Part shown: piece by piece, positions 18,141-28,186 of the stretch
Numbering within the stretch: the stretch's first letter is position 1
Layout of the letters: the number at the start of each line of letters is the position of its first letter
NCBI GenBank assembly: GCA_009859145.1
Contig: VRVR01000031.1
Location: 62,001-126,000 of the forward strand
Length of the DNA: 64,000 bases
Reading direction: 5' to 3'
DNA from: Andalucia godoyi
Lineage: Eukaryota > Discoba > Jakobea > Jakobida > Andaluciidae
Made by a program: the position numbers and the translations under genes
The notes under the pieces: generated by a model
Seen by the model: the letters and a program-made list of their open reading frames with translations, nothing else
Databases searched by the model: none
Told to the model about the DNA's origin: nothing

Positions 18141-20603
18141 ATGTGCACAGGAAGAGTATGGTGTGTTCTGGCATTGCTGGTGATCTGTGGCATCGGCACC
18201 TGCTCGGCACAGACAGACTATAACAAATTCACAGATGCACCGATAGACTGTTACTCGATGGATGCCATGTCCCTGACTTACGACGTGCTTTCGGACGAGG
18301 GAAGACGGCTTGCTGCGATCAAGACAAGCGACGCACAGCAAAATGCACTCAGGTGCTTCGAGGTTGCAGCGCATGTAGCATCCAAGTTGCCGGCTGCCTG
18401 GCTCGCCCTGGCACAGCAGCAACACGCTCTGAACATGATGGAAGCCTCGAAAAACAGCTACGAAATGTGCCTGAAACGAAGTGTGAACATGAAGCATCCT
18501 GCCTGCTTGGGAAATCTTGGAAATCTGTACAGAGAGATGAGACAGTTTGACCTCGCCGAACAGTATTTGACAAGCGGGTTGGAAGTGTCGCTTGCCTTGC
18601 TGAAGCAGCAAAAGTCAGGCAGGACAGATGATCTGCGGCAGTCCGTGTCTGCCATTCTGTCCAACTTGGGCATCCTAATGTATGAAAAGGGAAATCTGGA
18701 GGAGGCATTCAAGTACTTTGCACGAGGGGTGGAAGCATACCCAGAGTCGTCGGATGCGCAGTACAATCTCGGGAACCTGTTGAGGGATCACGGAAAGGTG
18801 GAGGACGCCATCAAGAGGTACAGATCTGCACTCTCTATGAACCCGAAGGACGAAAAAACAGTTCTGAACCTTGCAAACTGCCTCCTTGATATGGGACTCT
18901 TTCAGGAAAGCACAGATGTCCTCGATCAGCACTCAAGGGTTGGGGGCAGTTCTGTCAGCAGCAGAACGCTGTACAGCCGAGCACTGAGTGTTTTCAGGTT
19001 AGGGCAGTTCGAAAGATCCAAGGCCCTGTGGATGAAGCTTCTGAACGCCGCAGGTTCCGCCGCCGAGCCCCCTGTCTTGGCCGCAGGAAACATTCGTGAA
19101 GTTGGAGGAAGTGACAACGTCGAGGGTGATTCTCGAGCAAACGTCGCACGTGTGGACTTCTCAGTCGGAAGACAAGAACACGCTTTCAAACGCATGACCG
19201 AAGTCGTGGAGTCCGCAGAAATGAGAAATGAAAATAATAAGACGGAAGGGTTGCTTGCAGAACTCCTTCTGTACTCGCAAGCCGTCGGTGTTGCTAATGG
19301 TCATCTGGCAACAAACGTTTCAAAGGCCCTGCTGTCTCATGAACAAGAAAGGAAAGGAAGTGTGATTGCAAAACCTGCTGATCTCGCATGGGTGCACATT
19401 CACGAGGTCAACGACTCATTGCTGTTGAATATTTCCAACAATTTTGTGGCAAATGTCTATGGCCGAATTGCACGACTCGGGAGAGTTCCGATGACAGAAT
19501 TCGACGGAGATGAGAAGAATCTCAGTGGCTCCGTAAAGGTGGGTATCCTTGCAGATGGTTTTTCAAAAGACCTAGACTCTTACTTGCGAGCAGCGTTGGA
19601 CAACCAAACGGAGCTTGTCTGCTTTCAAAGATGGTCCCTGCGACACCACACCGGCATTTCCAGTCGCTGCGATTCGTTTTACGACTTGAGTGCGCTTTCC
19701 CATTCCGAAGCCGCGGATCGCATATACAGCTCAAGCATTTTGTTGCTGCTGCTCTCCCAGCACATTTCCGAGATGATTGCGGTCCCAGAAATTGTTGCTT
19801 TGCATCCTGCGACTCTCCTCGTCACACTGCCTTCGTTTGCAGACGGCCGACTCCTCAGCAACGGCAAGTCTGCCGAGTACATTCTCATAGAGTCTGGACG
19901 CATTCCAAAAGCGTCATTGGCAGCCAAAGGTTTTCACGAGAAGCTGGTGATTGGAGGAATCGTTCACGGTGCAGAAGAGCATCCTGCAACCCCCTTTGAT
20001 TCCTCTGTCGATCTTTCGCAAGCGCCGCTGCTGCGCAAGTCCGGCCCGGTCATCGGGGTTATGTCCGCGGATCGTCGCCATGTATCCTCCGTCTTGATTA
20101 CCGAGATTCTACCCGAGATTCTGTCGGCAAACCCGGACTCCATCGTGTTCTTCGTCTCCTCTACGGTGCACAACAACAAGGATCATGCCAGGCTGCAGAA
20201 GACCCTCGTATCCAAGGGCGTTGACCCGTCACGCATCCGATTCGGAAATGCGTCTACGCTGACGCTCGGGGACGTGGATGTCTGCATTGACGGATACCCC
20301 GTAGGAGACAGATCTTTGCCTGGGCTGTCCAGACAGACCGGGTGCAAATCCGTTGGTGTCTGTGACGCAGCTCGTGTATCGTCGTGCCTGAACAGAAATT
20401 TCTGGAATGCCGAAGCAACAGAGGTGTCCGAAATCCCTCGAATTGTGTCACAAGCGCTGCTCGGCGACGCCTCCTCCACCACAGCCTGCGAGAAGAGGAG
20501 TCGGGAGCATCTGTTCGTTTCACAAGCCCGCTCATCACTCGCGATCCGGCGAATGACTGAGCTCAACGAACTAGGCTTTCCCGCCATGCACATCCTCCTG
20601 TAG
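18141..20603 (+). CDS. Secreted TPR protein with O-GlcNAc-transferase-like C-terminal domain
   Basis: 820 aa, ATG at 18141. Residues 1-23 are a signal peptide (VLALLVICGIGTCSA). TPR repeats occupy about 65-290; the best is SDAQYNLGNLLRDHGKVEDAIKRYRSAL then NPKDEKTVLNLANCLL. After a linker, about 460-760 resembles the two Rossmann lobes of GT41 O-GlcNAc transferase: KVGILADGFS, then PVIGVMSADRR, IVFFVSS, RIRFGN, VDVCIDGYPVGDRSLPGL and GCKSVGV (compare 'vDi.LDt.p..G..T...aL..GvP.vt'). Known OGTs are nuclear/cytosolic; here a signal peptide sends it to the secretory pathway. Several GT41 catalytic landmarks are weak, so activity is uncertain. A TPR adaptor that lost activity is an alternative. 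Confidence 0.6.
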   Translation: MCTGRVWCVLALLVICGIGTCSAQTDYNKFTDAPIDCYSMDAMSLTYDVLSDEGRRLAAIKTSDAQQNALRCFEVAAHVASKLPAAWLALAQQQHALNMMEASKNSYEMCLKRSVNMKHPACLGNLGNLYREMRQFDLAEQYLTSGLEVSLALLKQQKSGRTDDLRQSVSAILSNLGILMYEKGNLEEAFKYFARGVEAYPESSDAQYNLGNLLRDHGKVEDAIKRYRSALSMNPKDEKTVLNLANCLLDMGLFQESTDVLDQHSRVGGSSVSSRTLYSRALSVFRLGQFERSKALWMKLLNAAGSAAEPPVLAAGNIREVGGSDNVEGDSRANVARVDFSVGRQEHAFKRMTEVVESAEMRNENNKTEGLLAELLLYSQAVGVANGHLATNVSKALLSHEQERKGSVIAKPADLAWVHIHEVNDSLLLNISNNFVANVYGRIARLGRVPMTEFDGDEKNLSGSVKVGILADGFSKDLDSYLRAALDNQTELVCFQRWSLRHHTGISSRCDSFYDLSALSHSEAADRIYSSSILLLLLSQHISEMIAVPEIVALHPATLLVTLPSFADGRLLSNGKSAEYILIESGRIPKASLAAKGFHEKLVIGGIVHGAEEHPATPFDSSVDLSQAPLLRKSGPVIGVMSADRRHVSSVLITEILPEILSANPDSIVFFVSSTVHNNKDHARLQKTLVSKGVDPSRIRFGNASTLTLGDVDVCIDGYPVGDRSLPGLSRQTGCKSVGVCDAARVSSCLNRNFWNAEATEVSEIPRIVSQALLGDASSTTACEKRSREHLFVSQARSSLAIRRMTELNELGFPAMHILL

Positions 20604-20746
20604 CAGCAGCAGTAGATAAAACTCTTCCTCAAAAAGAAAGGGGGGAAAAAATGGAATTCAGAACATTCGGGTTTTTTTAATTTTTGGTTTGGTTTCCCGA
20701 TTTTTCGGCGTGGGTGCTGAACCGACGTGGAGTGAAACGGAACTTG

Positions 20747-21301
20747 ATGATGAAGAAGAAGGCGGTGTTTGTGACGGTAGGGACTACGAAGTTTGACGAT
20801 CTCATTGCTGCAGTGGTGCGATCTGATGTTTTGCAGCTGCTTGTCGAACGAGGGTACACGGAGATGACGGTTCAGTATGGACGCGGTCGTGAGCCAGAGT
20901 ATGCATCTCCTCCAACGTGCCCGATTCGTATCGAGTGCTTTTCGTTGAAACCAAGCATCCAAGAGCACTTTGTCCACGCGGATCTTGTGATTTCCCACGC
21001 GGGTGCCGGCTCAATCTTCGAGTCGCTGGATCTAGGGAAGACGGTGATTGCAGTAGTCAACACGTCTCTGATGCACAACCACCAACAAGAGCTGGCAGAT
21101 GAACTTCATCTTCACCAGTATCTCATCTCGTGCACAGCTCCGCATCTTTCGTCCGCCATCCAACAACTTGACCATTTCAAAAGAATCCCAATGCCGAAAG
21201 CTTGTCCGGAAAAGCTCAACGCAGCCATCCACGAGCTGATCCAGAAGAAACAGCTGCACCCAAATGCTGTTACTCCCTCTCCGTATTGTGCCATCCTCTG
21301 A
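20747..21301 (+). CDS. ALG13: ALG13-type UDP-GlcNAc transferase subunit with C-terminal CaaX box
   Basis: 184 aa starting at ATG 20747 (MMKKKAVFVTVGTTKFD). The signature VFVTVGTTKFDDLI, then QYGRG, the IECFSLKPSIQEHFVHADLVISHAGAGSIFE nucleotide-sugar pocket and NTSLMHNHQQELA, are ALG13/glycosyltransferase 28 C-terminal domain features. ALG13 adds the second GlcNAc of the dolichol-linked oligosaccharide at the ER. It normally binds the membrane protein ALG14. Here the protein ends in CAIL, a textbook CaaX box with Leu (geranylgeranyl type), which could anchor the enzyme on membranes directly. The gene is 143 bp after the TPR/OGT-like gene on the same strand. The enzyme family is secure; prenylation is inference. 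Confidence 0.9.
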   Translation: MMKKKAVFVTVGTTKFDDLIAAVVRSDVLQLLVERGYTEMTVQYGRGREPEYASPPTCPIRIECFSLKPSIQEHFVHADLVISHAGAGSIFESLDLGKTVIAVVNTSLMHNHQQELADELHLHQYLISCTAPHLSSAIQQLDHFKRIPMPKACPEKLNAAIHELIQKKQLHPNAVTPSPYCAIL

Positions 21302-21664
21302 ATTATATATACCTTTCTTCTGTGCGTTTTTTTTTTTTGTGTTTCTGCCTTCGTGCGTCTGTGCCCCAGCGTCTCCCTGATTGTTTGCTTCATTTTAGCC
21401 AATTTTTATTCTTGTTTTTTAATTTTACTTTTTCCCGCCTGAAATCGCTGATGTCGCGCTATCGCCTGTACATTCTTTGCTGTCGTTCGACATCGGACGA
21501 TAGAGAACCCCGCTGGGCCGAGGAATGACAAGTAGACTTCACCAACAAAAAAAAAAGGGCTCGGAAATAAACAGGTCTTATATCTCGCAAATTTTTGGTT
21601 GGTATCTCTGGACAGCTGGATTATTGTGTCCGCTTTTCTTTTCAAAAGAAGAATCTAGGCTTCC
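21302..21664 (+). other. Intergenic region before the SWR1-type gene
   Basis: 363 bp with T-rich runs near 21325 and 21410-21430 and an A-run near 21545. No gene or RNA that I can support. Confidence 0.4.
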
Positions 21665-24600
21665 ATGAGCGCTTCTGGAGGTGAAGGGCCGTCATCGGAA
21701 GCGGGAGGGCCGGTTCCACTGAAGCCTGACCTTGAAGACAAGGCCTTGATTCCAGGACAGCAGGTCACTGCATTGCACAGCGCTCCTGCAGTAGCCGTCG
21801 CTGTCGCAGATGATACTGATGACGCTGATGCTGGTGATCGTGGTCGCGATCGTGATCATGATGTGGAAATGGCAGACGTAGAGCCGTCAAAAAGTGGCCT
21901 CGATGTGCGCGCGACGCTGCGAAACGCACTGGAGGCGGTTCGCAGGGAGCTTGGGTACTACGGAGAGTCTACGAAGCTTACAGACCGCGTTCGGAGCTCG
22001 ATTCCAACCAGGCCGCTGCTGGAGTATGCAGGTCCTGTCTTGCACTCTGCGATTCCAATGTTTCCACATGCGATTCGAAAACGAATTCGGACGTCGGATG
22101 AAGATGCGCTGCTGGCAATGGAACAGGACTTGCTGAATCGACGACAGCAGATGATGGACCAGGGAGTGTGGCTGCCGGCTGCAAAAAGAGCATTGACTGC
22201 GGAAGCCGCGTCGTTGATCAAACGGAATAAGACGCATTGGGACCATTTGCTCGATGAAATGGCGTGGATGGCTGCGGATTTCAGTCGAGAACGGAAGTTC
22301 AAGACGGGCCATGCAAGAAAACTGGGCAAGATGATCATGCGGTATCATTCCTCTGCAGATGCTCGGGTTGCGAGAAGAAGGCAAGAGGAAGAACGAAGGT
22401 TGCGTGGGATTGCGTCAAAATGCGCCAGGATTGTGAAGCAGTTTTGGGGTAAGGCCGAGTCTGTTGCGCAGATTAAATTTAAAGAAGAGGTGGATTTGAA
22501 AAAGAAGGAAGTAGCGCGTCGAAGACAGGACGTTCTGCTGCGGAAAACAGAGCATTTTGCTGCTCTGGTGTCGGAAAATATGCATCCTGCTGCCGTGGAA
22601 GAGTCCGCCGATGCAGCTGCTGCTGCCAATACTCTGAATGGGACGGAATTGGCTGATACAACACCAGTCGAGCATGCGGAAGGCGCTGCAGAAGTGGGGC
22701 ACGAGGGTGCCTCACATAGACAATCGCGGACATCATCACAAGCGGGATGCGATGAGGTCGGTGATTACGTAGCGCCTGCGGAGGAAGAAGACGATGACGA
22801 ACGGACAATTGAAAAGGATGAGGCCGCTATGGGGATCAAGGAAGCTGCAGATTATGCGGATGAGGCTGCAGCACTTGCTTTGGAAGCCGATATGCCCATT
22901 GAAAAGCTGCTGGAAATGTATGCTGAGAACATGCCAGATTCTGGAGACGACGCATCGATCGTGGAGGATACAGAACAGGAGAATACCGACGAGGAGGATG
23001 CGGTCGAGGAAAGTGCAGCTGCTGAAGTGGACGAGGAGAGTCGAGAAGAAGCTGCAGAGAGTGGCGGTGCAGGAAATGAGATTGAGGATGGGGAGGACGC
23101 GAACGCGGACGTGGACATGGACATGGACATGGGCATGGCGTCACCTCGTGGCTCTCAAACGACTGTGGAGGATTTTGAAAGCATATCGCAGCAGGCTTCC
23201 AGTGCGTCAAACTCCAAGTTGTTGCTGTCGTCATCGTCAGGCAAGTTGCCGCGAGTTGTTCCGGGCACATCTGTTCTACTGAATCCCGCACTATCTTTGC
23301 GAGAGTATCAGTGTTCTGGTGTACGATGGCTTCTGAATCTTTATGAACACAAACTGAATGGAATTTTGGCAGATGAAATGGGGTTGGGAAAGACAATCCA
23401 GACGATCACATTGTTTGCCCACCTTGCCGAAAGCTTTGCGGATTGGGGTCCTCATCTGATCGTTGTCCCATCATCCGTGTTGCTGTCTTGGGAAATGGAG
23501 TTTAAGCGATGGGCTCCCGGCTTGAAGGTCATGACGTATTTTGGCACCCAAAAAGAAAGAAAGCTGGCTCGCGCCGGCTGGAGCAGGACGAACGCTTTCC
23601 ATGTTTGTTTGACATCGTACTCCATTGCCCTGCAAGATGCAACCCTTCTCCGTCGGAAACGCTGGCACTACCTTGTCTTAGATGAAGCGCACCACATCAA
23701 GAACTTTCTGTCGAAACGATGGCAAACCTTGTTGGCGTTTCGGGCGGAACATCGTCTGCTGCTGACCGGAACGCCTCTTCAAAATTCGCTACTTGAGCTT
23801 TGGTCCTTGCTGCACTTTCTTATGCCCCACATGTTTTCGTCCCACACAGAGTTTCAACAGTGGTTTAAGCTCACTGCTTCAGGAGAAGGACAGCAGCAGG
23901 AGTCTGAAATGGTGAAAAGGCTGCACAAACTGCTGTCTCCCTTCTTGCTGAGACGATTGAAGAGAGATGTAGAACAGCAAATGCCGAAGAAGGTGGAGCA
24001 TCTCGTGTATGCAGGACTGTCGAAGCGGCAAATGGTTCTATATGAGGAATTTATGTCGCGGTCGGAGACCCGCAAGGAGATTTTGGAAAAACAGTCCATG
24101 ATGGGCATGATGAATGTGTTGATGCAGCTTCGAAAGGTCTGCAATCATCCAGACTTGTTCGAATCAAGACCGATTATGTCTGCTCTTGATATCCCATTCC
24201 TCGGTTCTCAATACACGCTTGCGACGACGTTATCGAAGTACGAAAAGTTCCTTTTTGATACTCTTGATTCGACCAAGTCGTTGTCATGGCTTCCTCCCTT
24301 GGGAACCGCCATGTTTGGAACCAATGTTGTGGGAGTCGAGGAATATCAAAAGCGCGATTCACAAGGAGATTCGAAGCTGCTGGAATCGCAGCCATGGCTG
24401 GGAAGCCTCGAAACAAGCGAGTTCAAGTTGATCTCAGGACTGTTTCATAATCGCCGCACGCTCTCTTGTGCGGCCACGGGCCGGTTCATCAACAAGTTGT
24501 CGGTACTGCGGTCTTCGATGCAAGACGGCGCACGGAAGGTTATCGACTCCTTTGTTGTTGACCGTCTTTCTTTTCTCGTAGCTGGTCGATCTCGAACGCA

Positions 24601-26011
24601 AGAAACGGACTTTGTCAGGCGTGTACGTCTCGAAGTGTTTGAAAACATGATCGCGGAAGGGACCATGTATGACGGGACGTTTGTCATTCCTGCAGTTCGA
24701 GTTGCGCATGTGCCCACGTCTCCGCTGTTTTCCCCCCTTCATCTGCCTGTTCATGAGTACTTTGGTCGAAGTCTGGATGCGTCAACGGACGGAATGGACC
24801 CTGGTCAGCAGTTGGCGATACAATATACGTCCATTGCTGCGGCGCGTCAAAAGCTGTTCTTCCCTGATCGTCGACTTTTGCAGTTTGATTGCGGAAAACT
24901 CCAAGCATTGGCGATGTTGCTGCGGTCGCTTTACATGTCAAGACCTCGACACAAGGTGTTGCTGTTCACGCAGATGTCGAAGATGATTGACGTTCTCGAG
25001 GAATTTTTGGATATGCACGGATACGTTCATCTGCGGCTTGATGGATCCACAAAACCGGAACAACGATTGTTGCTCATGGAGCGATTTAATAGAGATCCAA
25101 ATGTTTTTGTGTTTCTCCTGTCAACTCGTGCCGGTGGTGTTGGAATGAACTTAACTGGGGCAGATACTGTGATCTTTTATGACACGGATTGGAATCCTGC
25201 CATGGATGCACAGGCGCAGGACCGCTGCCACCGCATTGGTCAAACTCGTGAGGTGCACATTTATCGGCTCCTCACAAAAAGAACTGTCGAAGAGTCTGTC
25301 TTGCGCCGTGCGATGGAAAAGCGCGCAATGGCATTCAAGGTTCTTCGAGATGATGTTCGCCGATTTGACCATACTTCGACTGCCGTTGAAGTGGATGACG
25401 TTGTTGTCGATGAAGATGTTTCCAGTGCGTTCTATGCTCGCAACATCATGCATGACCTGCGCGATGTGTTTCAGCAAGAGTGCAAGGAATGGCTGCACGT
25501 GTCTGCGCCCCCGTTGGAGCATGCATCCGCGTCAGATGTGGATGCGCAAGTCCGTCAAGACACCCTCCTTGCAGATGGCGATGGGGATCGGCGATTCAAT
25601 TCTCTGGAAGACGATGAAGACAGAAAAGCTCGAGAAACCCTGGAACGGGAGTTAGAGTGTGATGTCAGGGAATTCGATGAAAATGATCCAAAGGATCAAC
25701 CCAACCAAGATGCAACAGCCAGCAGGTCGACAGCGGCGACGGATGCCTCCGTTGGCGTTGGCGGTGCTCAGGACATTGATGCGTTGCTGACGGGCGTAAC
25801 CAGATTTGCAGTGAAGTACATTGAGTCCACCGACGATCGCTTCGTACACAAGACGGACATTTGGATGTTGGAAAATCAGGCACTGCGAGAGGAAGCGGCC
25901 CTGGAGAATGCTCTCCGGGACTGGAGGGCCGATCAGTTTTCCCAGCAACATGATCCCGGCCTTGACGAGCCTGACTCCGATGCGGAAGATGATGAGCCGT
26001 CTTTTTTCTAA
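21665..26011 (+). CDS. SWR1: SWR1/SRCAP/p400-type chromatin remodelling ATPase
   Basis: 1448 aa, ATG at 21665. An HSA domain (about 165-230, WDHLLDEMAWMAADFSRERKFK) docks actin-related proteins. An acidic region (about 350-500) follows. The SNF2 ATPase starts at about 545: LREYQCSGVRWLL, DEMGLGKTIQ (Walker A, about 570), LDEAHHIK (Walker B, about 672), LTGTPLQNS. An insert of roughly 270 residues separates lobe 1 (KVCNHPDLFE, about 822) from lobe 2 (VLLFTQMSKMIDVL, about 1095; DTDWNPAMDAQAQDRCHRIGQ, about 1172). HSA plus a long insert marks the SWR1/SRCAP/p400 class that exchanges H2A.Z into nucleosomes. The frame ends after an acidic stretch; the next gene on the strand looks like the missing C terminus with a SANT domain. 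Confidence 0.93.
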   Translation: MSASGGEGPSSEAGGPVPLKPDLEDKALIPGQQVTALHSAPAVAVAVADDTDDADAGDRGRDRDHDVEMADVEPSKSGLDVRATLRNALEAVRRELGYYGESTKLTDRVRSSIPTRPLLEYAGPVLHSAIPMFPHAIRKRIRTSDEDALLAMEQDLLNRRQQMMDQGVWLPAAKRALTAEAASLIKRNKTHWDHLLDEMAWMAADFSRERKFKTGHARKLGKMIMRYHSSADARVARRRQEEERRLRGIASKCARIVKQFWGKAESVAQIKFKEEVDLKKKEVARRRQDVLLRKTEHFAALVSENMHPAAVEESADAAAAANTLNGTELADTTPVEHAEGAAEVGHEGASHRQSRTSSQAGCDEVGDYVAPAEEEDDDERTIEKDEAAMGIKEAADYADEAAALALEADMPIEKLLEMYAENMPDSGDDASIVEDTEQENTDEEDAVEESAAAEVDEESREEAAESGGAGNEIEDGEDANADVDMDMDMGMASPRGSQTTVEDFESISQQASSASNSKLLLSSSSGKLPRVVPGTSVLLNPALSLREYQCSGVRWLLNLYEHKLNGILADEMGLGKTIQTITLFAHLAESFADWGPHLIVVPSSVLLSWEMEFKRWAPGLKVMTYFGTQKERKLARAGWSRTNAFHVCLTSYSIALQDATLLRRKRWHYLVLDEAHHIKNFLSKRWQTLLAFRAEHRLLLTGTPLQNSLLELWSLLHFLMPHMFSSHTEFQQWFKLTASGEGQQQESEMVKRLHKLLSPFLLRRLKRDVEQQMPKKVEHLVYAGLSKRQMVLYEEFMSRSETRKEILEKQSMMGMMNVLMQLRKVCNHPDLFESRPIMSALDIPFLGSQYTLATTLSKYEKFLFDTLDSTKSLSWLPPLGTAMFGTNVVGVEEYQKRDSQGDSKLLESQPWLGSLETSEFKLISGLFHNRRTLSCAATGRFINKLSVLRSSMQDGARKVIDSFVVDRLSFLVAGRSRTQETDFVRRVRLEVFENMIAEGTMYDGTFVIPAVRVAHVPTSPLFSPLHLPVHEYFGRSLDASTDGMDPGQQLAIQYTSIAAARQKLFFPDRRLLQFDCGKLQALAMLLRSLYMSRPRHKVLLFTQMSKMIDVLEEFLDMHGYVHLRLDGSTKPEQRLLLMERFNRDPNVFVFLLSTRAGGVGMNLTGADTVIFYDTDWNPAMDAQAQDRCHRIGQTREVHIYRLLTKRTVEESVLRRAMEKRAMAFKVLRDDVRRFDHTSTAVEVDDVVVDEDVSSAFYARNIMHDLRDVFQQECKEWLHVSAPPLEHASASDVDAQVRQDTLLADGDGDRRFNSLEDDEDRKARETLERELECDVREFDENDPKDQPNQDATASRSTAATDASVGVGGAQDIDALLTGVTRFAVKYIESTDDRFVHKTDIWMLENQALREEAALENALRDWRADQFSQQHDPGLDEPDSDAEDDEPSFF

Positions 26012-26076
26012 CTTTGCCCACACGATCACAACTTACTAATCATTTTCTTTTCTTTACTGATCTTGTCTTCGTTGAG

Positions 26077-27834
26077 GACAAGAACAACACATTCCTGGAA
26101 CCGGAGTTGCTGGATCCTCGGAATCCGGATGATGTCTTGCATGATTCGCAGTTTTTGCACAGAGTCCATCGAGCGGTCAAGAGGCTCTCCCGTCTGCGGG
26201 GACAGGAATATAGTCTTTCGGATGTTGATGTCCATGAGTTGCTTGCGGATCTTTGTGCAGATGGTTTACTGGATCTCGGACCGGGACCATCCGCATTGGA
26301 TGCGAACAGCGACTCTTCTTCGGACACTGGTTCTGCTGGCGATCCGAATGCTGACGGCTACGTCAGCAGCGGTCCCGAGGATTCCACTATGGAAGAAGCG
26401 TCGTCCGTCAAAATTGCTGTGGTTCCGGCTGCTGATGCCAAAAAAGTGGAGGTGGACTCGTCCAAAACTGTTCCCAAACGCCGAAAATACCAGAAACACC
26501 AGCCCTCAGCATCTTCTGCTGTTGGGGCAAAAGATGTCGCTATTGGTGTTGGTGGGTCTTCTTCTTCTTCTTCTTCTTCTTCTTCTTCTTCTTCTTCTTC
26601 TTCTACTACTACTACTACTACTACTATTTCTTCTTCTTCTTCTTCTTCTTCTGCTGCTGCTGTTGTTGTTGTTGCTCCTGCTCCTCCTACTGCTGATGGC
26701 GCCGTATCGTCCTCACAACCAGTGGCATCGGTCCCGAATGTTTTCCCCCTGCAGCAAGTTCCGCAAGTTCCGAAGGATGAAGACCGGCTTGACTGGTTCA
26801 AAGAGGAAGACAAGCGTTTGCTGGATCTGTCTTTCCGGTATCTTCTTTCAGAGCAGGACGGAAAACAGTGGGAGCAATATGCTGGTTTTCAACTGGCAGC
26901 GGAAAATCTCGCCGCGCCTTCGGACCCCAGCTCTTCGGTTCGCTCTCTGTTCGGTGGCGCTCGTTCTACTCTGTTGCCGGAAGCGTCGTTGGATGCCTGG
27001 TTGTTCTTGTCCGACGTTGCTCCAACGAGCAACACAATTCTCCATGAGCGAGGGTTCCATGCGCCGTCACACTGCGCCAGGCGCTGGAAGACGCTGTTGG
27101 ATTTTCATTCTTCTTCAGGCAGTGCTTCCGCTCTCGCACGCTCCACCGCTATGGGGAGTTACGAGAGCCCTCTCCCGCAGGATGCTGATGTTTGCAAGAC
27201 TTCGCAAGCACGGGAAGTCAATCGATTCCGTGCAGTCTCCAAGGTTTGGAAGAGGGAAAACAGGAATCGGCTGATCCAGTCTCTGAAGTTGGATTCGAAA
27301 AAACGTTTCCAAAAGTTCATTGGACGTCTTCCCAAGATTCGACGCGACTCAATCCGTCTGTCGCAGATGGTGACAGCTGCCAAGGAAAGCGAGCAAGCAT
27401 ACGCTAGCCCGTATGCTATCATTCGACAAACAGAACTGGCGTCTCGACCGCTGCTGGAGAAGTTTTTGCAGAGAACACTGATGTACCAACCGTTGCAGCG
27501 CCTGCCGCCTGCCCCGATCGCTCCTCCTCAGATATCGATGGCAGATAGGGCGTCAGCTGCGGATGGTGACGATGCTTCTGTTATGGAGGCCTCGGAAGCT
27601 GGGACCGAAAGCGAAGGTGGATCTGTTGCCGCTGCACCGGAGAAACCGCCGGTTCCTCGTCCACCGAAAAAGAACGTCCAGCTTCCCTTGAAGATGCTGA
27701 GCTCGTCAGGCTTGCCCGGTGCTCCAGGTGCTCCGGTTCTGCCAGGTGTTCCGAGTGTGCTGAATCTTCCTCTTCTTCCGCCTGTGAATGCCGTTCCTGC
27801 GGCTGCTGCTGCTCAAATCCCTGAGAGCAAGTAG
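26077..27834 (+). CDS. SANT/Myb-domain C-terminal part, probably of the SWR1-type protein
   Basis: A long frame without an early ATG. It follows an excellent 3' splice site: TACTAAT at 26034-26040, a pyrimidine tract and GTTGAG ending at 26076. The protein runs FLEPELLDP, acidic/Ser-rich, a Ser/Thr homopolymer coded by TCT/ACT repeats (26560-26660), then DRLDWFKEEDKRLLDLSF... and HCARRWKTLLDFH, a SANT/Myb-like domain (about 27040-27100 for its last helix). p400, Domino and plant PIE1 carry SANT after the ATPase, so this is most likely the 3' part of the same gene. No GT donor gives an in-frame join to this acceptor. A weak donor at 25998 joined to an AG at about 26152 would be in phase. A frameshift or separate gene cannot be excluded. 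Confidence 0.5.
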   Translation, partial: DKNNTFLEPELLDPRNPDDVLHDSQFLHRVHRAVKRLSRLRGQEYSLSDVDVHELLADLCADGLLDLGPGPSALDANSDSSSDTGSAGDPNADGYVSSGPEDSTMEEASSVKIAVVPAADAKKVEVDSSKTVPKRRKYQKHQPSASSAVGAKDVAIGVGGSSSSSSSSSSSSSSSSTTTTTTTISSSSSSSSAAAVVVVAPAPPTADGAVSSSQPVASVPNVFPLQQVPQVPKDEDRLDWFKEEDKRLLDLSFRYLLSEQDGKQWEQYAGFQLAAENLAAPSDPSSSVRSLFGGARSTLLPEASLDAWLFLSDVAPTSNTILHERGFHAPSHCARRWKTLLDFHSSSGSASALARSTAMGSYESPLPQDADVCKTSQAREVNRFRAVSKVWKRENRNRLIQSLKLDSKKRFQKFIGRLPKIRRDSIRLSQMVTAAKESEQAYASPYAIIRQTELASRPLLEKFLQRTLMYQPLQRLPPAPIAPPQISMADRASAADGDDASVMEASEAGTESEGGSVAAAPEKPPVPRPPKKNVQLPLKMLSSSGLPGAPGAPVLPGVPSVLNLPLLPPVNAVPAAAAAQIPESK

Positions 27835-28186
27835 CCGTCTCGTTTTCTTTATTACCTTTCTTTTTTCTTTTTTTCTTATTTTCTTTTTAATTAATTATTT
27901 TTCCAGCCAATGTTTTTTTATTATTCTTGCTTTTTTATATTTTTTTTCCCTTTTCGTTGTCAGATCGTGTGGGCAACATCTTATTATGCCTTCTTTTTTT
28001 CTTTTTTTTTCTTCTTCTTCTTAGTTTAATTTTGTCTTGTCTGAACGCTCTCATCGGAATTTTCCGTTGAGGGCATGTATACTTTGGTTTCTGTACTTTG
28101 ATGCATGATAAATTAGAATTGCATATTGCAAACAATATGTGGCAAAATGACAATGAAGTTGTACGAGAATCGAGATGCACTGCACA
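27835..28186. other. Convergent intergenic region
   Basis: 352 bp, very T-rich (27840-28030), between the SANT frame and the subtilase gene. Likely the two 3' ends; nothing else seen. Confidence 0.4.

Noticed and set aside
26063-27274. 403-residue Leu-rich plus frame
   Set aside because: Shadow of the SANT gene in the next frame; the Leu run is the TCT repeat read out of phase.
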